NCBI GenBank assembly: GCA_039588215.1
Contig: JBDHAD010000002.1
Span: forward strand, 1 to 64,000
Reading direction: 5' to 3'
DNA: 64,000 nucleotides
DNA from: JBDHAC01 sp039588215
GTDB lineage: Bacteria; Gemmatimonadota; Gemmatimonadetes; Palauibacterales; Palauibacteraceae
This document shows positions 23,977 to 33,350 of the stretch, one piece after another. The number at the start of each line of letters is the position of its first letter. Positions within the stretch are counted from its first letter, which is position 1. The translations under genes and the position numbers were made by a program. The notes beneath the pieces were generated by a model that saw nothing but the letters and a program-made list of their open reading frames with translations, ran no database searches and was not told the origin of the DNA.

Positions 23977-25092
23977 TTACATGATCTCGGACCACGTGCC
24001 CGGCTCCTCGACCATCGGGCCGAGGCCGCGAAGCGCGAGCTGGATGTTGCATGAGTGGTATTGGAGATCCCAGTTCCCGTTCGCTTGGACGGGGTTCGCT
24101 GAGGCTTGATTCAACAGCAGGTTGAGGCCGGCGACGACCGCGCCGCGCACCTTCTGCTTTCCGTTGCTGGTGACGTCGTCCCCGACGAGGATGAGCCCAT
24201 CCCACTGCAGGTTGCCGCTCAACGTCACGTCGTTCAGCACCACCAGGGTCCCGCGCCCGCTCATGGTCGGGTTCATCTGATAGCCGGGCTGGTCGATCAG
24301 AATGACCGGCCAGTCTCCCGGCGCGACCTGGCTCCGGAAGCTCGGGTACCCCGTCTGAGACACGACGTAGTCGAACCCCACGTAGTTGCCGCTGATCAAG
24401 CTCTGCCACGGGATCTTGGTAGCCTGGAGCATGGCCATCGCGATGCTGCTCGAGTCCACGGCGGGATTCCCGGCGAAGCCCCGGGTCTGGGTGGCGCTCG
24501 TGGAGCTGGGGGTGCGCGCGTTGAGCAGTCCACGCGTCCGGAGACCCCCGGGCGGCACGACGAGGCCGGCCACGTCCTGCGTTCCGCCGATCGAGCAGTC
24601 TGCGGGCGTCGCCGCATCCATGCCCGAGACGAGCCCCGCCGCGCCGTTCTTGTTCAAACCGCCGGGTGCGACCACAGCCGCGTACAGGTTGAACGGTGCC
24701 GGTGCCTCGAGCACCGTCCTGCTCAACATCCTGGTCGCGCCGAGCCCATCCGGTCGGGTGTATGCACCGCGTGAGAGTACGCGCCAGAGCGCGCTCGCAT
24801 CGTCGACCCCAACCAGCCGCTCTCCCCAGACGTAGGTCGAACCAGACGGGAAGTGGTACACCTGCGTATCGGTCGAGACGTTCCCCCGGGCCAGGTAGTT
24901 GGCGAGTCCCGCATCCGCCATGTAGAAAGCGTCCACGCTGCTGCGGTGGTTCTCGCTCACCCGGAGATCGGTATGTGAGAGAAGGAAGCCGGCCGTGGAG
25001 ATCGCGGTCAGGGCGAGGAGGGCCAGGAGGGTCGCCGCGAGGGCAAACCCGTTCTGGTCATGACGTTGGCTACGGCGTTGCCTTACTTCCAC
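23977..25092 (-). CDS. PilX-like type IV pilus assembly/minor pilin protein
   Basis: The 371-aa protein carries a class III (prepilin) signal: 15 polar residues, then NG-FALAATLLALLALTAIS, with cleavage expected after Gly15. ADAGLANYLARG near 58-69 matches the PilX N-terminal family (E-N-x-R..A-x-Y-x-A-D-A-G). The rest is a beta-rich pseudopilin head with several Gly/Asn-rich turns (TLVVLNDVTLSGNLQWDGLILVG), common in large pilX-type proteins of uncultured phyla. No other pil or gsp gene lies in the window. The start is GTG 25092. Confidence 0.8.
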   Translation of the reverse strand: MEVRQRRSQRHDQNGFALAATLLALLALTAISTAGFLLSHTDLRVSENHRSSVDAFYMADAGLANYLARGNVSTDTQVYHFPSGSTYVWGERLVGVDDASALWRVLSRGAYTRPDGLGATRMLSRTVLEAPAPFNLYAAVVAPGGLNKNGAAGLVSGMDAATPADCSIGGTQDVAGLVVPPGGLRTRGLLNARTPSSTSATQTRGFAGNPAVDSSSIAMAMLQATKIPWQSLISGNYVGFDYVVSQTGYPSFRSQVAPGDWPVILIDQPGYQMNPTMSGRGTLVVLNDVTLSGNLQWDGLILVGDDVTSNGKQKVRGAVVAGLNLLLNQASANPVQANGNWDLQYHSCNIQLALRGLGPMVEEPGTWSEIM

Positions 25093-25475
25093 AAGGGACC
25101 CCCGCGGTCAGCCCATTTTTTTCCGACTCGGCCGCCAGGCTGTCGCCTTCTGTCGACGGTTCACGAGCACGGGTCTCCGATATCGCCGCACACCACGCCG
25201 TGCAAAGCGAGGACCGTCGCGAACACGCGATTCCGGGCTCACAAGCATCAGACGTTCGCAAGATCAGTGCTGATATTGTGTTACGAGAACGGCGCGTGGG
25301 TCGCGAGCGAAACGCCGTGTGGCCGGGATCCGGCAGAACGCGACGCAACGTCGGTCGGACGGTGGGGCAGTTCGCCGCTGCTGCGTGCAGACCGCGGCAA
25401 GGGCCCGGATCCGGGTACGGGGACGACACTTCGCGCTCTCGACGGACTGGTTCTCCCGACGTAGGTTCGCGGCCC
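25093..25475. other. divergent intergenic region, no gene recognised
   Basis: 383 nt separate the pilX-like gene and a rightward membrane-protein gene. I see no coding sequence or RNA gene. A small perfect palindrome, ATCAG-TG-CTGAT (25263-25274), overlaps a TATTGT -10-like hexamer at 25274-25279 on the plus strand. The matching -35 is poor, so this is only a weak promoter candidate. Confidence 0.4.
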
Positions 25476-26099
25476 ATGACCATCGTCGACGCCGTTGCGA
25501 TCGTGTGTGCGATCCTCGCGCTCTTCTTCTTCCTCGCCAGCTCTGGCTCGTTCCGCGAGCACCATTGGGTGCGGGGTGTCGTGACCCTGCTGCTCGGATC
25601 CTCGCTGCTGGCCGTCGCGTTCCTGTTCGGGGCCATCGCCGTGGGCACGCAGGGATATCGTCCGCTCACGGGCGACGATGTGGCGGTGACGGTCACGACC
25701 GAGCCGATCTCGCCCGACTCGATCCGCGCCAAGTTCACGTTTCCGGGCGGGATCAGTCGAACATACCGGATCGCCGGCGACGTCATCCAACTCGAGGCCC
25801 ATGTCCTGAGATGGCGTCCGCTTGTCGCCCGACTCGGGCTCGACTCCCAGTACGAGCTGGACCGGGTCTCCGGCAATTACAGCAGGCTGGTCGACCAGGA
25901 GACGAAGCCACGGACGGTGCTTTCGCTCGCCGTCCGGAAGCCGCTGGACTTCTTCGATCTGGCGACTCGTTTCGGCTTTCTCGCTCCGCTACTTGCCCAC
26001 GATTATCGTGAGACTTCCGTCGTCCCAGGTGGCTCGAGCCAGGTATATGAGGTACGCGTCACCGAGTCCGAGCTGCTCGTTCAGCGGACTGGTGGATAG
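25476..26099 (+). CDS. membrane protein with two N-terminal helices, function unknown
   Basis: I chose ATG 25476 (MTIVDAVAIVCAILALF); the frame extends further upstream but has no protein character there. The 207-aa product has two transmembrane helices (residues 4-22 and about 34-56). A ~150-residue extracytoplasmic or cytoplasmic domain follows, with strands VAVTVTTEPISPDSIRAKF and YRIAGDVIQLEAHVLRWRPL, and a C-terminal SSQVYEVRVTESELLVQRTG. I recall similar unnamed proteins in several phyla; no function is established. It is 117 nt upstream of the M1 peptidase, on the same strand. Confidence 0.7.
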   Translation: MTIVDAVAIVCAILALFFFLASSGSFREHHWVRGVVTLLLGSSLLAVAFLFGAIAVGTQGYRPLTGDDVAVTVTTEPISPDSIRAKFTFPGGISRTYRIAGDVIQLEAHVLRWRPLVARLGLDSQYELDRVSGNYSRLVDQETKPRTVLSLAVRKPLDFFDLATRFGFLAPLLAHDYRETSVVPGGSSQVYEVRVTESELLVQRTGG

Positions 26100-26216
26100 C
26101 CCGAGGGAAACTCCAGACCCGGGCACGGGTTGTAGGTGGGCGTAGGTGTTTGAAAGGAGATCGGGGTCCCGCGCGCGACGCGATGCTCCCCGTTCGCGCC
26201 GAAAAAAGGATCCAGA

Positions 26217-28262
26217 ATGAGACCCCATACCGTGCGAGCTCTCGCAGTCGCGTCCCTCTTCGCGCTCATCGCTCCAGCGATCACGACGATTTCCCGCACG
26301 ATCGAACCGCTGGGGATCCAGGCCATCGGTGTCGCGCTCGCTCAGGAGCCGGCTGCGGAGGAGGAGCCTGCACCCGACCCGGAGCGTCTCCCGAATCCCG
26401 AGCACGCGTTCGACCCGCTCGAGCTTCCGGCGACGGACGAGATCCGGTCCATCTCGGGCGCGCCGGGTGAGAGATACTGGCAACAGCGCGCCGATTACGT
26501 GATCCGGGTAGCGCTCGATGACGACGATCATCGCATCGAGGGAAGCGAGACGATCACCTACACGAACAACAGCCCCGACTCCCTCCGCAGTCTGTGGGTC
26601 CAGCTCGACCAGAACCTGTTTCGGGAGGACAGCTACGGGGCGGAGCGCGCCGAAGACGGCCAGCGGCACGGTGGGTTCTTCAAGAATGGCGGGTTCGACG
26701 TTCAGGGTATCACGATCGATCTCGGTGGGCAGGCGTTCGCCCCCGAGTATCGGATCGAGGACACGATGATGGAGGTCCTACTCCCGGAACCGCTCGCCCC
26801 AAATGGGGAGCAACTCCGGCTCGAGCTAGAGTTCGCGTTCACGATCCCGGAGACGGGTGCCGACCGGATGGGGCGTCTCAAGGTCCGACGGGGAACGATC
26901 TACCAGTTGGCGCAGTGGTACCCCCGCGTGTTCACGTACGACGACGTGAACGGCTGGAACAACCTCCCCTATCTGGGCCAGGGCGAGTGGTATCTGGAAT
27001 ACGGCGATTTCGATCTGGAGCTCACGCTGCCGCGCGACTACATCGTGGTCGCGACTGGCGAGTTGCAGAACCCCGAAGAGGTCCTGACGCAGGAACAGCA
27101 GCGTCGATTGAACGAGGCGCGCCGCAGCGAGACGACGATCCCCATCATCGGCGAGGACGAGGCCGGCGACGAATCGACGCGTCCGGTGGGTGAAGGACCT
27201 CTCACGTGGAAGTTCCGCGCCGAGAACGTTCGGGATGTCGCGTGGGCGGCGTCCGACCGCTTCATCTGGGATGCAGCGAGCTGGGAAGACGTGCTCATCA
27301 TGTCCGCCTATCCGGAGGAATCGCTCGGTGGCCAGAGGTTTTCGGGGTGGGAGCGATCCACGGAGTATCTACGCCACTCCATCAAGCACTATTCGGAGCA
27401 GTGGGCGCGTTACCCGTATCCCGTCGCGATCAACGTCGGTGGCCTCGCGCTCGGGATGGAATACCCGATGATCGTGTTCTGCTCGCACCAGGCGAGGGGC
27501 GGTTTCCTGTTCGCGGTTACGGACCACGAGATCGGGCACACCTGGTTCCCGATGATGGTCGGATCGGATGAGCGTCGGTACGCGTGGATGGACGAGGGCT
27601 TCGACACATTCATCAACTACTACTCGGGCATGGTATTCTCGGGTGGGGCGCCGATCCTGGCCGCCCTGATGCAGCCGGGACAGATCGCCGATGACATGCG
27701 CTCTGCCGAGCACTCCATGCTCGCGGTCCCGGATAGCCTCGACGAGAACGAGATCGGGTTTCTAGCCTACAACAAGCCCGCCGCCGTCCTCGTGCTCCTG
27801 CGAGAAACCGTCCTCGGTCCAGAGCTGTTCGACGAAGCCTTCCGCGAGTACATCCGCCGCTGGTCGTTCAAGCATCCCCAACCGGCGGACTTCATCCGCA
27901 CCATGGAGGACGTCACCGGCGAAGATCTGGATTGGTTCTTCCGGGGCTGGGTGTACGAGAACGGCACGCTCGATCAGGCCGTCGCAGGCGTACAAGTCAT
28001 CGACGAGAGAACGGTGGTCACGATCGAGAACCGTGGAAGGATCGTGATGCCCTTGGAGCTGCGCTTGATCTTCCGTGACGGCACCGAGGAGTTCCGGAAT
28101 GTACCGGTGGACGACTGGTCCGAGACGGGCCAGTTCGTGCTCGAGATCTCCGAGAAGCGGCTTCGGCACGTGCAGATCGATCCCGACGGTGTGCTCCCCG
28201 ATGTGGACCGTTCCAACAACGTGTGGGGCCGGGGCGTTGTTGGGAGGCGGTCGTCAGGCTAG
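26217..28262 (+). CDS. exported M1-family metallopeptidase
   Basis: The 681-aa protein starts at ATG 26217 with AAGGA about 10 nt upstream. It has an N-terminal signal (ALAVASLFALIAPAITT) and an acidic linker. The gluzincin active site is HEIGH at 437-441 with Glu460 18 residues later, the expected HExxH-x18-E zinc site. GGLALGMEYP at 408-417 stands in for the exopeptidase GxMEN motif, with Asn replaced by Tyr, so strict aminopeptidase activity is uncertain. The C-terminal ~100 residues are a beta domain. It is followed 10 nt later by an MBL-fold lipoprotein gene and is probably co-transcribed with it. Confidence 0.88.
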   Translation: MRPHTVRALAVASLFALIAPAITTISRTIEPLGIQAIGVALAQEPAAEEEPAPDPERLPNPEHAFDPLELPATDEIRSISGAPGERYWQQRADYVIRVALDDDDHRIEGSETITYTNNSPDSLRSLWVQLDQNLFREDSYGAERAEDGQRHGGFFKNGGFDVQGITIDLGGQAFAPEYRIEDTMMEVLLPEPLAPNGEQLRLELEFAFTIPETGADRMGRLKVRRGTIYQLAQWYPRVFTYDDVNGWNNLPYLGQGEWYLEYGDFDLELTLPRDYIVVATGELQNPEEVLTQEQQRRLNEARRSETTIPIIGEDEAGDESTRPVGEGPLTWKFRAENVRDVAWAASDRFIWDAASWEDVLIMSAYPEESLGGQRFSGWERSTEYLRHSIKHYSEQWARYPYPVAINVGGLALGMEYPMIVFCSHQARGGFLFAVTDHEIGHTWFPMMVGSDERRYAWMDEGFDTFINYYSGMVFSGGAPILAALMQPGQIADDMRSAEHSMLAVPDSLDENEIGFLAYNKPAAVLVLLRETVLGPELFDEAFREYIRRWSFKHPQPADFIRTMEDVTGEDLDWFFRGWVYENGTLDQAVAGVQVIDERTVVTIENRGRIVMPLELRLIFRDGTEEFRNVPVDDWSETGQFVLEISEKRLRHVQIDPDGVLPDVDRSNNVWGRGVVGRRSSG

Positions 28263-28272
28263 CGTCGGGCGC

Positions 28273-29310
28273 ATGATACGCCCGGGCTACAGGATTCGCT
28301 CTACAGTATTTGCCGCTGCAGGCTCGCTCGTCGCCGCGGCCATCTTGTGGTCGTGCGGTGGCACGGATCTGCAAGAGACCGCCCCCGGACCTGCCGCTAC
28401 CCAAACCGCGAGCCTCGACGCGGCGCAAACCGACGGGACCGGCGGATCTCCGGAAGCGACGGGTCCGGCCCCACGCGACTCCGCTCTCATCGTCTACATC
28501 GCCAACGAGGGTGTGATGGTGGTGGCCGCGGGCAAGACCGTGCTCGTCGACGCCCTGTTTCGCGACGGGGTGAGCGGCTACGAGACCATCAACAGCTCCA
28601 TACGAGAGGCGATGGAGCGGAGCATCGGAGCGTTCGGCGGCGTGGAGCTCGTGCTCGCCTCTCACCACCACCCGGATCACTTCGACGCCGAGGCGGTCCT
28701 CAATCACCTGCGCAACAACCCGGTGGCGCGGTTCGTGTCCACGACGCAGACCATTGCCCGGCTCGCCGCGGCTTCGGGAGGCGGAGCCGGAGATCCGGCC
28801 GGCGTCTCGGGAGCGGGAGTCGACGCGACGGTATTGGAGCGCGTCGCGGGAGTGTGGCCTGAAGAGGGCAGGGACACGGTGCTTTCGTTCGATGACATCG
28901 AGCTCCGTGTCCTCAACCTGCACCACGGTCGGGACTTCGACCCACCGGTCGAAAACCTGGGATTGCTGGTGAGCCTGGGAGGCTTCAGGGCGCTCCACGT
29001 CGGCGACACCGAGGCCGGCGTGGAGGACTTCGCCCCGTACCGGCTCGCGGACGAGGGGATTCATCTCGCCTTTCTACCGTATTGGAAGCTCCTCGGGGAC
29101 GAAGGTGTGGGGCTCCTGCGCGAGATCGGGGCGCACGGCGTGGTAGCCATCCATGTGCCCACGGCCGGAGCGCCGACTTCGTGGTTTGGCGGGGCGGGCA
29201 GCCGCGAAGCGCTTGTTTCAGACCTGGAACGGACCATCCCGGGCGTGATCGTGCTCGATGAACCGGGCGAGACGCATCAGATCGGATACTGGCCCGCCGA
29301 GCGCCCTTGA
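28273..29310 (+). CDS. metallo-beta-lactamase-fold lipoprotein
   Basis: The start at ATG 28273 gives a lipoprotein signal with lipobox ILWSC (Cys28), then a Thr/Ala/Gly-rich linker. The MBL core begins near residue 70. ASHHHPDHFD (His131-His136) is the first metal motif (HxHxDH), GDTEAG supplies a later Asp, and VVAIHVPTAG a late His. It resembles the UlaG/L-ascorbate-lactonase-like branch of hydrolases. The 345-aa enzyme would face the periplasm. It lies 10 nt after the M1 peptidase gene and 20 nt before DUF2461, so the three may form one operon. Confidence 0.82.
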   Translation: MIRPGYRIRSTVFAAAGSLVAAAILWSCGGTDLQETAPGPAATQTASLDAAQTDGTGGSPEATGPAPRDSALIVYIANEGVMVVAAGKTVLVDALFRDGVSGYETINSSIREAMERSIGAFGGVELVLASHHHPDHFDAEAVLNHLRNNPVARFVSTTQTIARLAAASGGGAGDPAGVSGAGVDATVLERVAGVWPEEGRDTVLSFDDIELRVLNLHHGRDFDPPVENLGLLVSLGGFRALHVGDTEAGVEDFAPYRLADEGIHLAFLPYWKLLGDEGVGLLREIGAHGVVAIHVPTAGAPTSWFGGAGSREALVSDLERTIPGVIVLDEPGETHQIGYWPAERP

Positions 29311-29330
29311 GGCGAGCCCCTGAAAAGGCG

Positions 29331-30029
29331 ATGACCATGGCCGGACAGCAGCGCTACTTCTCGAACGAGCTGTTCAAGTTTCTCCACGAGCTGACGGAGA
29401 ACAACAATCGGCCCTGGTTTCAATCGAACAAGGACCGGTACGACCGTTACGTCAAGGAGGCCTCCCTTCGATTCATCGAGGACTTCGCTCCCCACCTTCG
29501 GAAGATCAGCCCGCATTTCGTGGCCGACCCGCGTCCCGTCGGAGGCTCGCTGTTTCGCATCTATCGCGACACGCGGTTCTCGAAGGACAAGCGGCCCTAT
29601 AAGACGCACGTCGGGATCCGGCTCACGCACGAGTCCGCCAAGGACGTGCACGCGCCCCTCTACTACTTGCACATGTCGAACGACGAAATGTTCGGTGGGG
29701 TTGGGATCTGGCACCCCGCTGGTGATGCGCTGCGTAAGATCCGGGAGGCCATCGTCGACGATGCGGCGAGCTGGAAGCGGGCCCGAAACGCGAAGAAGTT
29801 CACGGATGTGTTCGAGCTCGAGGGTGCTTCGCTAAAGACCGCACCCCGCGGGTTCGACCCCGAGCACCCGATGATCGAGGACCTGCGCCGGAAGGACTTC
29901 ATCGGCGTCAAGCGACTTACGAAATCAGCCGTTACGGACCCTGATTTCATGCAAGCGTTTGCCGACATCTGCCAGGCCGGCGCACCCCTGCAACGCTTTA
30001 TCTGTCGGGCGCTGGCCGTACCCTACTGA
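29331..30029 (+). CDS. DUF2461 family protein
   Basis: The product is 232 aa from ATG 29331 (ATG 29337 and TTG 29307 are alternatives; AAAAGG lies just upstream). It matches the DUF2461/TIGR02453 pattern: F-x-x-E-L-F-K-F-L-x-E-L-x-x-N-N-x-R-x-W-F at the start, then SLFRIYRDTRFSKDKRPYKTH and YYLHMSNDEMFGGVGIW. The family is widespread and soluble, with no assigned activity. Its conserved basic patch RFSKDKRPYK suggests binding of a phosphate or nucleic acid. The 3' end overlaps the convergent CPBP protease gene by 7 nt. Confidence 0.85.
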   Translation: MTMAGQQRYFSNELFKFLHELTENNNRPWFQSNKDRYDRYVKEASLRFIEDFAPHLRKISPHFVADPRPVGGSLFRIYRDTRFSKDKRPYKTHVGIRLTHESAKDVHAPLYYLHMSNDEMFGGVGIWHPAGDALRKIREAIVDDAASWKRARNAKKFTDVFELEGASLKTAPRGFDPEHPMIEDLRRKDFIGVKRLTKSAVTDPDFMQAFADICQAGAPLQRFICRALAVPY

Positions 30030-30922
30030 CGGTCACCCACCTCGTTCCCCGCCTCCTCGGCGTCCGCCGCCAGTCGGGCCTGCTCGCGACGCTGCCACCA
30101 GCGCCACAGGAAGAGGAACGCCGCCGTGTTGAAGGCGATGCCGGCCCAACCCCGCTCCGGATCGTATTGGAGCGAAGTGGCGATCCCGAGCGCCCCGGGG
30201 GCCGTGCCGAAGCCGAACAGCGTATAGGCGAGCCCGTTCCACAGGCCGTGCGAAAGCGCGGCGACGAGAACGGATCCCGACACGAGTCTCAGGACGCCCC
30301 AGCTCATCCCGAGAAGCCACACGTTCAGCATGTGGACAGGGAGCTGCTGGACCGGTAGTCGGTACGATGGTTCGATCAGCGCCACCGGCAGGTGCCACGC
30401 GGCGAAGGCGAAGGCGGTCCACAGGAGGATCGCCTCGGGCGCGAGCCGCGCCCGCTCGAGCGTCCCCCACAGCCACCCGCGAAAGAAGCCGTCTTCCGTG
30501 ATCAGCGCCCCGAGCGTCGTAATGACGGTCATCATCGAGACCTGTAGAGCGACGGTGCGGACCGGCGTGTCGTCGACCCGGGTCACTCCGACGGCCGTGG
30601 CCAGAAACACGATTCCCCCGACTACCAGCAACGGGTGGAGGATCGCGGTCTGATACGACCCGCGCCCACTCACGAACCCCACCTCGCGGCGGTTGAGCCC
30701 GGTCCGGCTCCAGCAGAAAGCGAGGAAGACGAGCGCGGGTAGCGAGTACAGGGTCGCGTCCCCCGTGAGGAGCTCGAGCGCCGGTGATGTTGCCAGAACG
30801 GCAACCGTGCCGGTAACAGCCCAGGCGCGCGGAGAGATGCGAGATCGCCACGGCCGTTGAGCCTCTTCGGACGACCGTTGCCGGTTATCGCCTTCCACTG
30901 AAACCTTTGCGCTCACGCCCAC
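30023..30922 (-). CDS. CPBP/CAAX-type intramembrane protease
   Basis: The 299-aa membrane protein has about seven to eight helices. The CPBP (Rce1/Abi) motifs are present in a modified form: ITEDGFFRGW with Glu143/Asp144 and Arg148 (the usual EExxxR has Asp in place of the second Glu), AAWH with His177, and ALSHGLWN with His225 and Asn229. Such proteins act as intramembrane glutamic proteases in prenyl-protein processing, bacteriocin immunity or stress signalling. A basic cytosolic N-terminus (~35 residues) and a charged C-terminus are present. It is convergent with DUF2461 (7-nt overlap). Confidence 0.85.
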   Translation of the reverse strand: MGVSAKVSVEGDNRQRSSEEAQRPWRSRISPRAWAVTGTVAVLATSPALELLTGDATLYSLPALVFLAFCWSRTGLNRREVGFVSGRGSYQTAILHPLLVVGGIVFLATAVGVTRVDDTPVRTVALQVSMMTVITTLGALITEDGFFRGWLWGTLERARLAPEAILLWTAFAFAAWHLPVALIEPSYRLPVQQLPVHMLNVWLLGMSWGVLRLVSGSVLVAALSHGLWNGLAYTLFGFGTAPGALGIATSLQYDPERGWAGIAFNTAAFLFLWRWWQRREQARLAADAEEAGNEVGDRQ

Positions 30923-30991
30923 GTCCTTCGTACCGTTGGCGGCGGCCTATCGAGGGCCGCCGAATGTCATTCCCAGAAATGTGTGCAAACC

Positions 30992-31324
30992 ATGGACCTC
31001 GGCCTCCTGATCCCGCTGCTCGGCATCTTCTTCGTGATCGGCGTTCCGGTCATGTCGATCGCCGCCCATTTCGTGCTTCGTCCGCTGATTCGCGACCTGA
31101 CGGAGGCGCTGCGCGGCGTGAAGGGCCGCGAGAAAGAGGACATGGAGCACCGTATCGGACGTCTCGAGGATGCGTTGCTCGAGCAAGGGCGTCAGCTTGA
31201 CCAGTTAGTCGAGGCCGAGCTGTTCCGCCGCCGGCTCGAGGCGGGCGAGCCGCCGATTTCTGCGAAGTCGGCGACTGCCGAGGCCGCCGCGATTCCCTCG
31301 GTAACACCCCCCGTGGGCAGCTAG
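30992..31324 (+). CDS. small membrane protein with coiled coil
   Basis: ATG 30992 gives 110 aa (a GTG at 30983 is possible). One N-terminal membrane helix (GLLIPLLGIFFVIGVPVMSIAAHFVL) is followed by a charged coiled-coil stretch (REKEDMEHRIGRLEDALLEQ) and a disordered Ala/Pro tail. This resembles small phage-shock-PspB-like or ABC-associated membrane proteins, without specific motifs. It lies 25 nt upstream of the ABC-exporter ATPase gene on the same strand, so it may belong to that transport unit. Confidence 0.65.
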   Translation: MDLGLLIPLLGIFFVIGVPVMSIAAHFVLRPLIRDLTEALRGVKGREKEDMEHRIGRLEDALLEQGRQLDQLVEAELFRRRLEAGEPPISAKSATAEAAAIPSVTPPVGS

Positions 31325-31349
31325 TCCTGCGTCGGGGAGAGCCACTTTG

Positions 31350-32303
31350 ATGAGTTCGGATGCACACCGCGCCCCGGACGGCCTGATCATCGAGACCGCC
31401 GGGCTCACGAAGCGTTTCAGGAAGACTCTCGCCGTGGATGGCATCTCTTTCGAGGTGGAGCGAGGGCAGGTATTCGGCTTCCTGGGCCCGAACGGGAGCG
31501 GCAAGACGACCACGATCGGCATGCTCCTTGGCATCATCAGACCGACCGGGGGCGGGTTCCGGTTGTTCGGCGGGGATTCTCCGGAGGAGATCCACTCCGC
31601 CCGGCAACGGATCGGCGCTACGCTCGAGACGCCGAACTTCTACCCCTACCTGTCGTGCCGCGACAACCTGCGGATCGCCGCGAACGTGAAGGGAAAGGGC
31701 GCGGCGGACATCGATGAGGTTCTCGAAGTCGTCGGGTTGACCAAGCGCCGGAAGACCAAGTTCAAGGCTTGCTCGTTGGGCATGAAGCAGCGGCTCGCGC
31801 TGGCTGCCACGATGCTCGGTGACCCGGAGTTGATCATTCTCGACGAGCCCGCGAACGGATTGGATCCGGAGGGGATGAGGGAAATCCGCCATATCATCCA
31901 TGACCTGGCGGACCGCGGGAAGACGATCTTCTTGTCGAGCCACCTGCTAGGGGAGGTCGAGCGGACCTGCACCCATGTCGCGATCATTCAACTCGGACGG
32001 CTGATCCGACAGGCGAGCGTGGCCGAGATCACATCGGGCACCGTGAGCGTCGGGCTGCGCGCGGGAGACGACCTCGGTGCCCTCGAGACGATCGCGGGCG
32101 AGTACCCGCGGGCCGTCTCGGTCAGGGTGCATGAAGACAGGGTCATCGTGGAGCTGGAGGAGGATGACTTCGCGTCGCTAAACCGGTTTGTGGCTGGACG
32201 CGGAGTCTATCTGTCATACCTCGCGCGCGAGCAGCGGACCCTGGAGGACGTGTTCATGGAAGTCACCGGCGCGACCGAATCCGGGTTCGGCGAGGTCCAG
32301 TGA
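31350..32303 (+). CDS. ABC transporter ATP-binding protein
   Basis: The 317-aa ATPase starts at ATG 31350 (a TTG precedes it; GGGGAGAG is the ribosome site). Motifs are in order: Walker A GPNGSGKTTT (Lys52), Q-loop region near TLETPNFYPYL, signature CSLGMKQRL, Walker B LIILDEPANGLDP and switch His in SSHLL. A ~90-residue C-terminal regulatory part follows (EEDDFASLNRFVAGRG). It is the ABC-2 exporter type that pairs with one permease gene. The downstream permease overlaps its stop by 4 nt (GTGA). Substrate is unknown. Confidence 0.93.
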   Translation: MSSDAHRAPDGLIIETAGLTKRFRKTLAVDGISFEVERGQVFGFLGPNGSGKTTTIGMLLGIIRPTGGGFRLFGGDSPEEIHSARQRIGATLETPNFYPYLSCRDNLRIAANVKGKGAADIDEVLEVVGLTKRRKTKFKACSLGMKQRLALAATMLGDPELIILDEPANGLDPEGMREIRHIIHDLADRGKTIFLSSHLLGEVERTCTHVAIIQLGRLIRQASVAEITSGTVSVGLRAGDDLGALETIAGEYPRAVSVRVHEDRVIVELEEDDFASLNRFVAGRGVYLSYLAREQRTLEDVFMEVTGATESGFGEVQ

Positions 32304-33133
32304 GCACGACAGCCGTCCTCCTGCGGAACGAGACGCTCAAGCTGCGAAAGCGTCTCGCTTTTTGGGTCACCATGGGATTCTTCGCCTTCATTCAGGTGGT
32401 GTCGTACGGCGAGGAGTACTTCGACGCGCGCAAGGATCCGGAAGAGACCTTCGCCCTCCCCGCGGCCTGGTCTCAGATCATGAGCGACGAGTCCATGATC
32501 AGCGTCATCTTCGGTGCCGTCGTCCTCATCCTCCTCGTGAGTACCGAGTTTACTTGGCGGACGGCCAGACAGAATGTCATCGACGGCCTCTCGAAGACCG
32601 AGTGGTTCTGGGGAAAGGCCGCCCTGCTCCCGATCGTCGGCGCGATCTTCATCCTCTCTCAGATCGTTATCGGGGGAGGGTCCGCGTTGGCTGGCACGGA
32701 CCTGGCCGCGATGCAGGGTGCGATCGTGGGAGCCACCTTCTTCCAGGCTCTGGGAGGGTTCTTCCTGGCCTTCTTCGTCATGGGGAGCCTGGCGCTCGCG
32801 GTCGCGCTCGCGATTCGCTCGTCCGGGGCGGCCATGGCCGCCTGGTTCGCCTGGATCGGGTTTGGCGAGCGTTTGGTCGCGCTTGGCCTGGGTCGCCTCT
32901 TCGAGGGGCTGCGAACGGCCCTCGGATACTTGCCTTTTGGCACTTCGCTCAAGCTCCTGGACTACGACGCGTTCGACCCGGCGGCGTATCAACGGGCCGT
33001 CGAGGCGGCGGAGGCGGCCGGACGCGCGGTGTCCGACCCTGTCGCGGTTGGCACGGCGTCACTCGTGGCGGTCGGTTGGATCGTCCTGTTCGTTGGGGTC
33101 TCGTATGTGTGGTTCCGCAGAAGGGACCTCTAA
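32300..33133 (+). CDS. ABC-2 type permease
   Basis: The 277-aa product starts with GTG at 32300, overlapping the ATPase gene's TGA. It has six hydrophobic segments with the ABC-2 layout: an N-terminal cytosolic RNETLKLRKRLAFWV, a first helix, a long periplasmic loop (YGEEYFDARKDPEETFALP), then helices 2-6. It ends in a short basic tail (FRRRDL). With the preceding ATPase it would form an efflux or membrane-stress transporter. No substrate-specific partner is encoded beside it. Confidence 0.88.
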   Translation: MSTTAVLLRNETLKLRKRLAFWVTMGFFAFIQVVSYGEEYFDARKDPEETFALPAAWSQIMSDESMISVIFGAVVLILLVSTEFTWRTARQNVIDGLSKTEWFWGKAALLPIVGAIFILSQIVIGGGSALAGTDLAAMQGAIVGATFFQALGGFFLAFFVMGSLALAVALAIRSSGAAMAAWFAWIGFGERLVALGLGRLFEGLRTALGYLPFGTSLKLLDYDAFDPAAYQRAVEAAEAAGRAVSDPVAVGTASLVAVGWIVLFVGVSYVWFRRRDL

Positions 33134-33350
33134 GCGCCCGGGCCTAGGCCTCGAGGGTGGTTTCGGGCCGCGAGGGCGGCCCCGTCGGGGGCTCGGATCT
33201 CGGCCCTGCGCGGCCTCTGACCTCGGCCAGGCTCTGGGCCTTGATCTCGGCCTGGTAGGTTCCCGAGACTACCTACCATGAGCTCGTCCCTTACGCGGCC
33301 TTATCACCACGGCCACGTCGCACGACAGTGACCTCTGCCAGGAGCCGGCC
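33134..33350. other. GC-rich intergenic region with short repeats and a hairpin
   Basis: 217 nt follow the ABC permease stop. Three imperfect copies of GAtCTCGGCC (near 33196, 33220 and 33245) form a low-complexity run. A perfect stem TGGTAGGT/ACCTACCA (33253-33260 with 33271-33278, 10-nt loop) follows and may end the ABC transcript or bind a regulator. No coding sequence is apparent. Confidence 0.45.
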
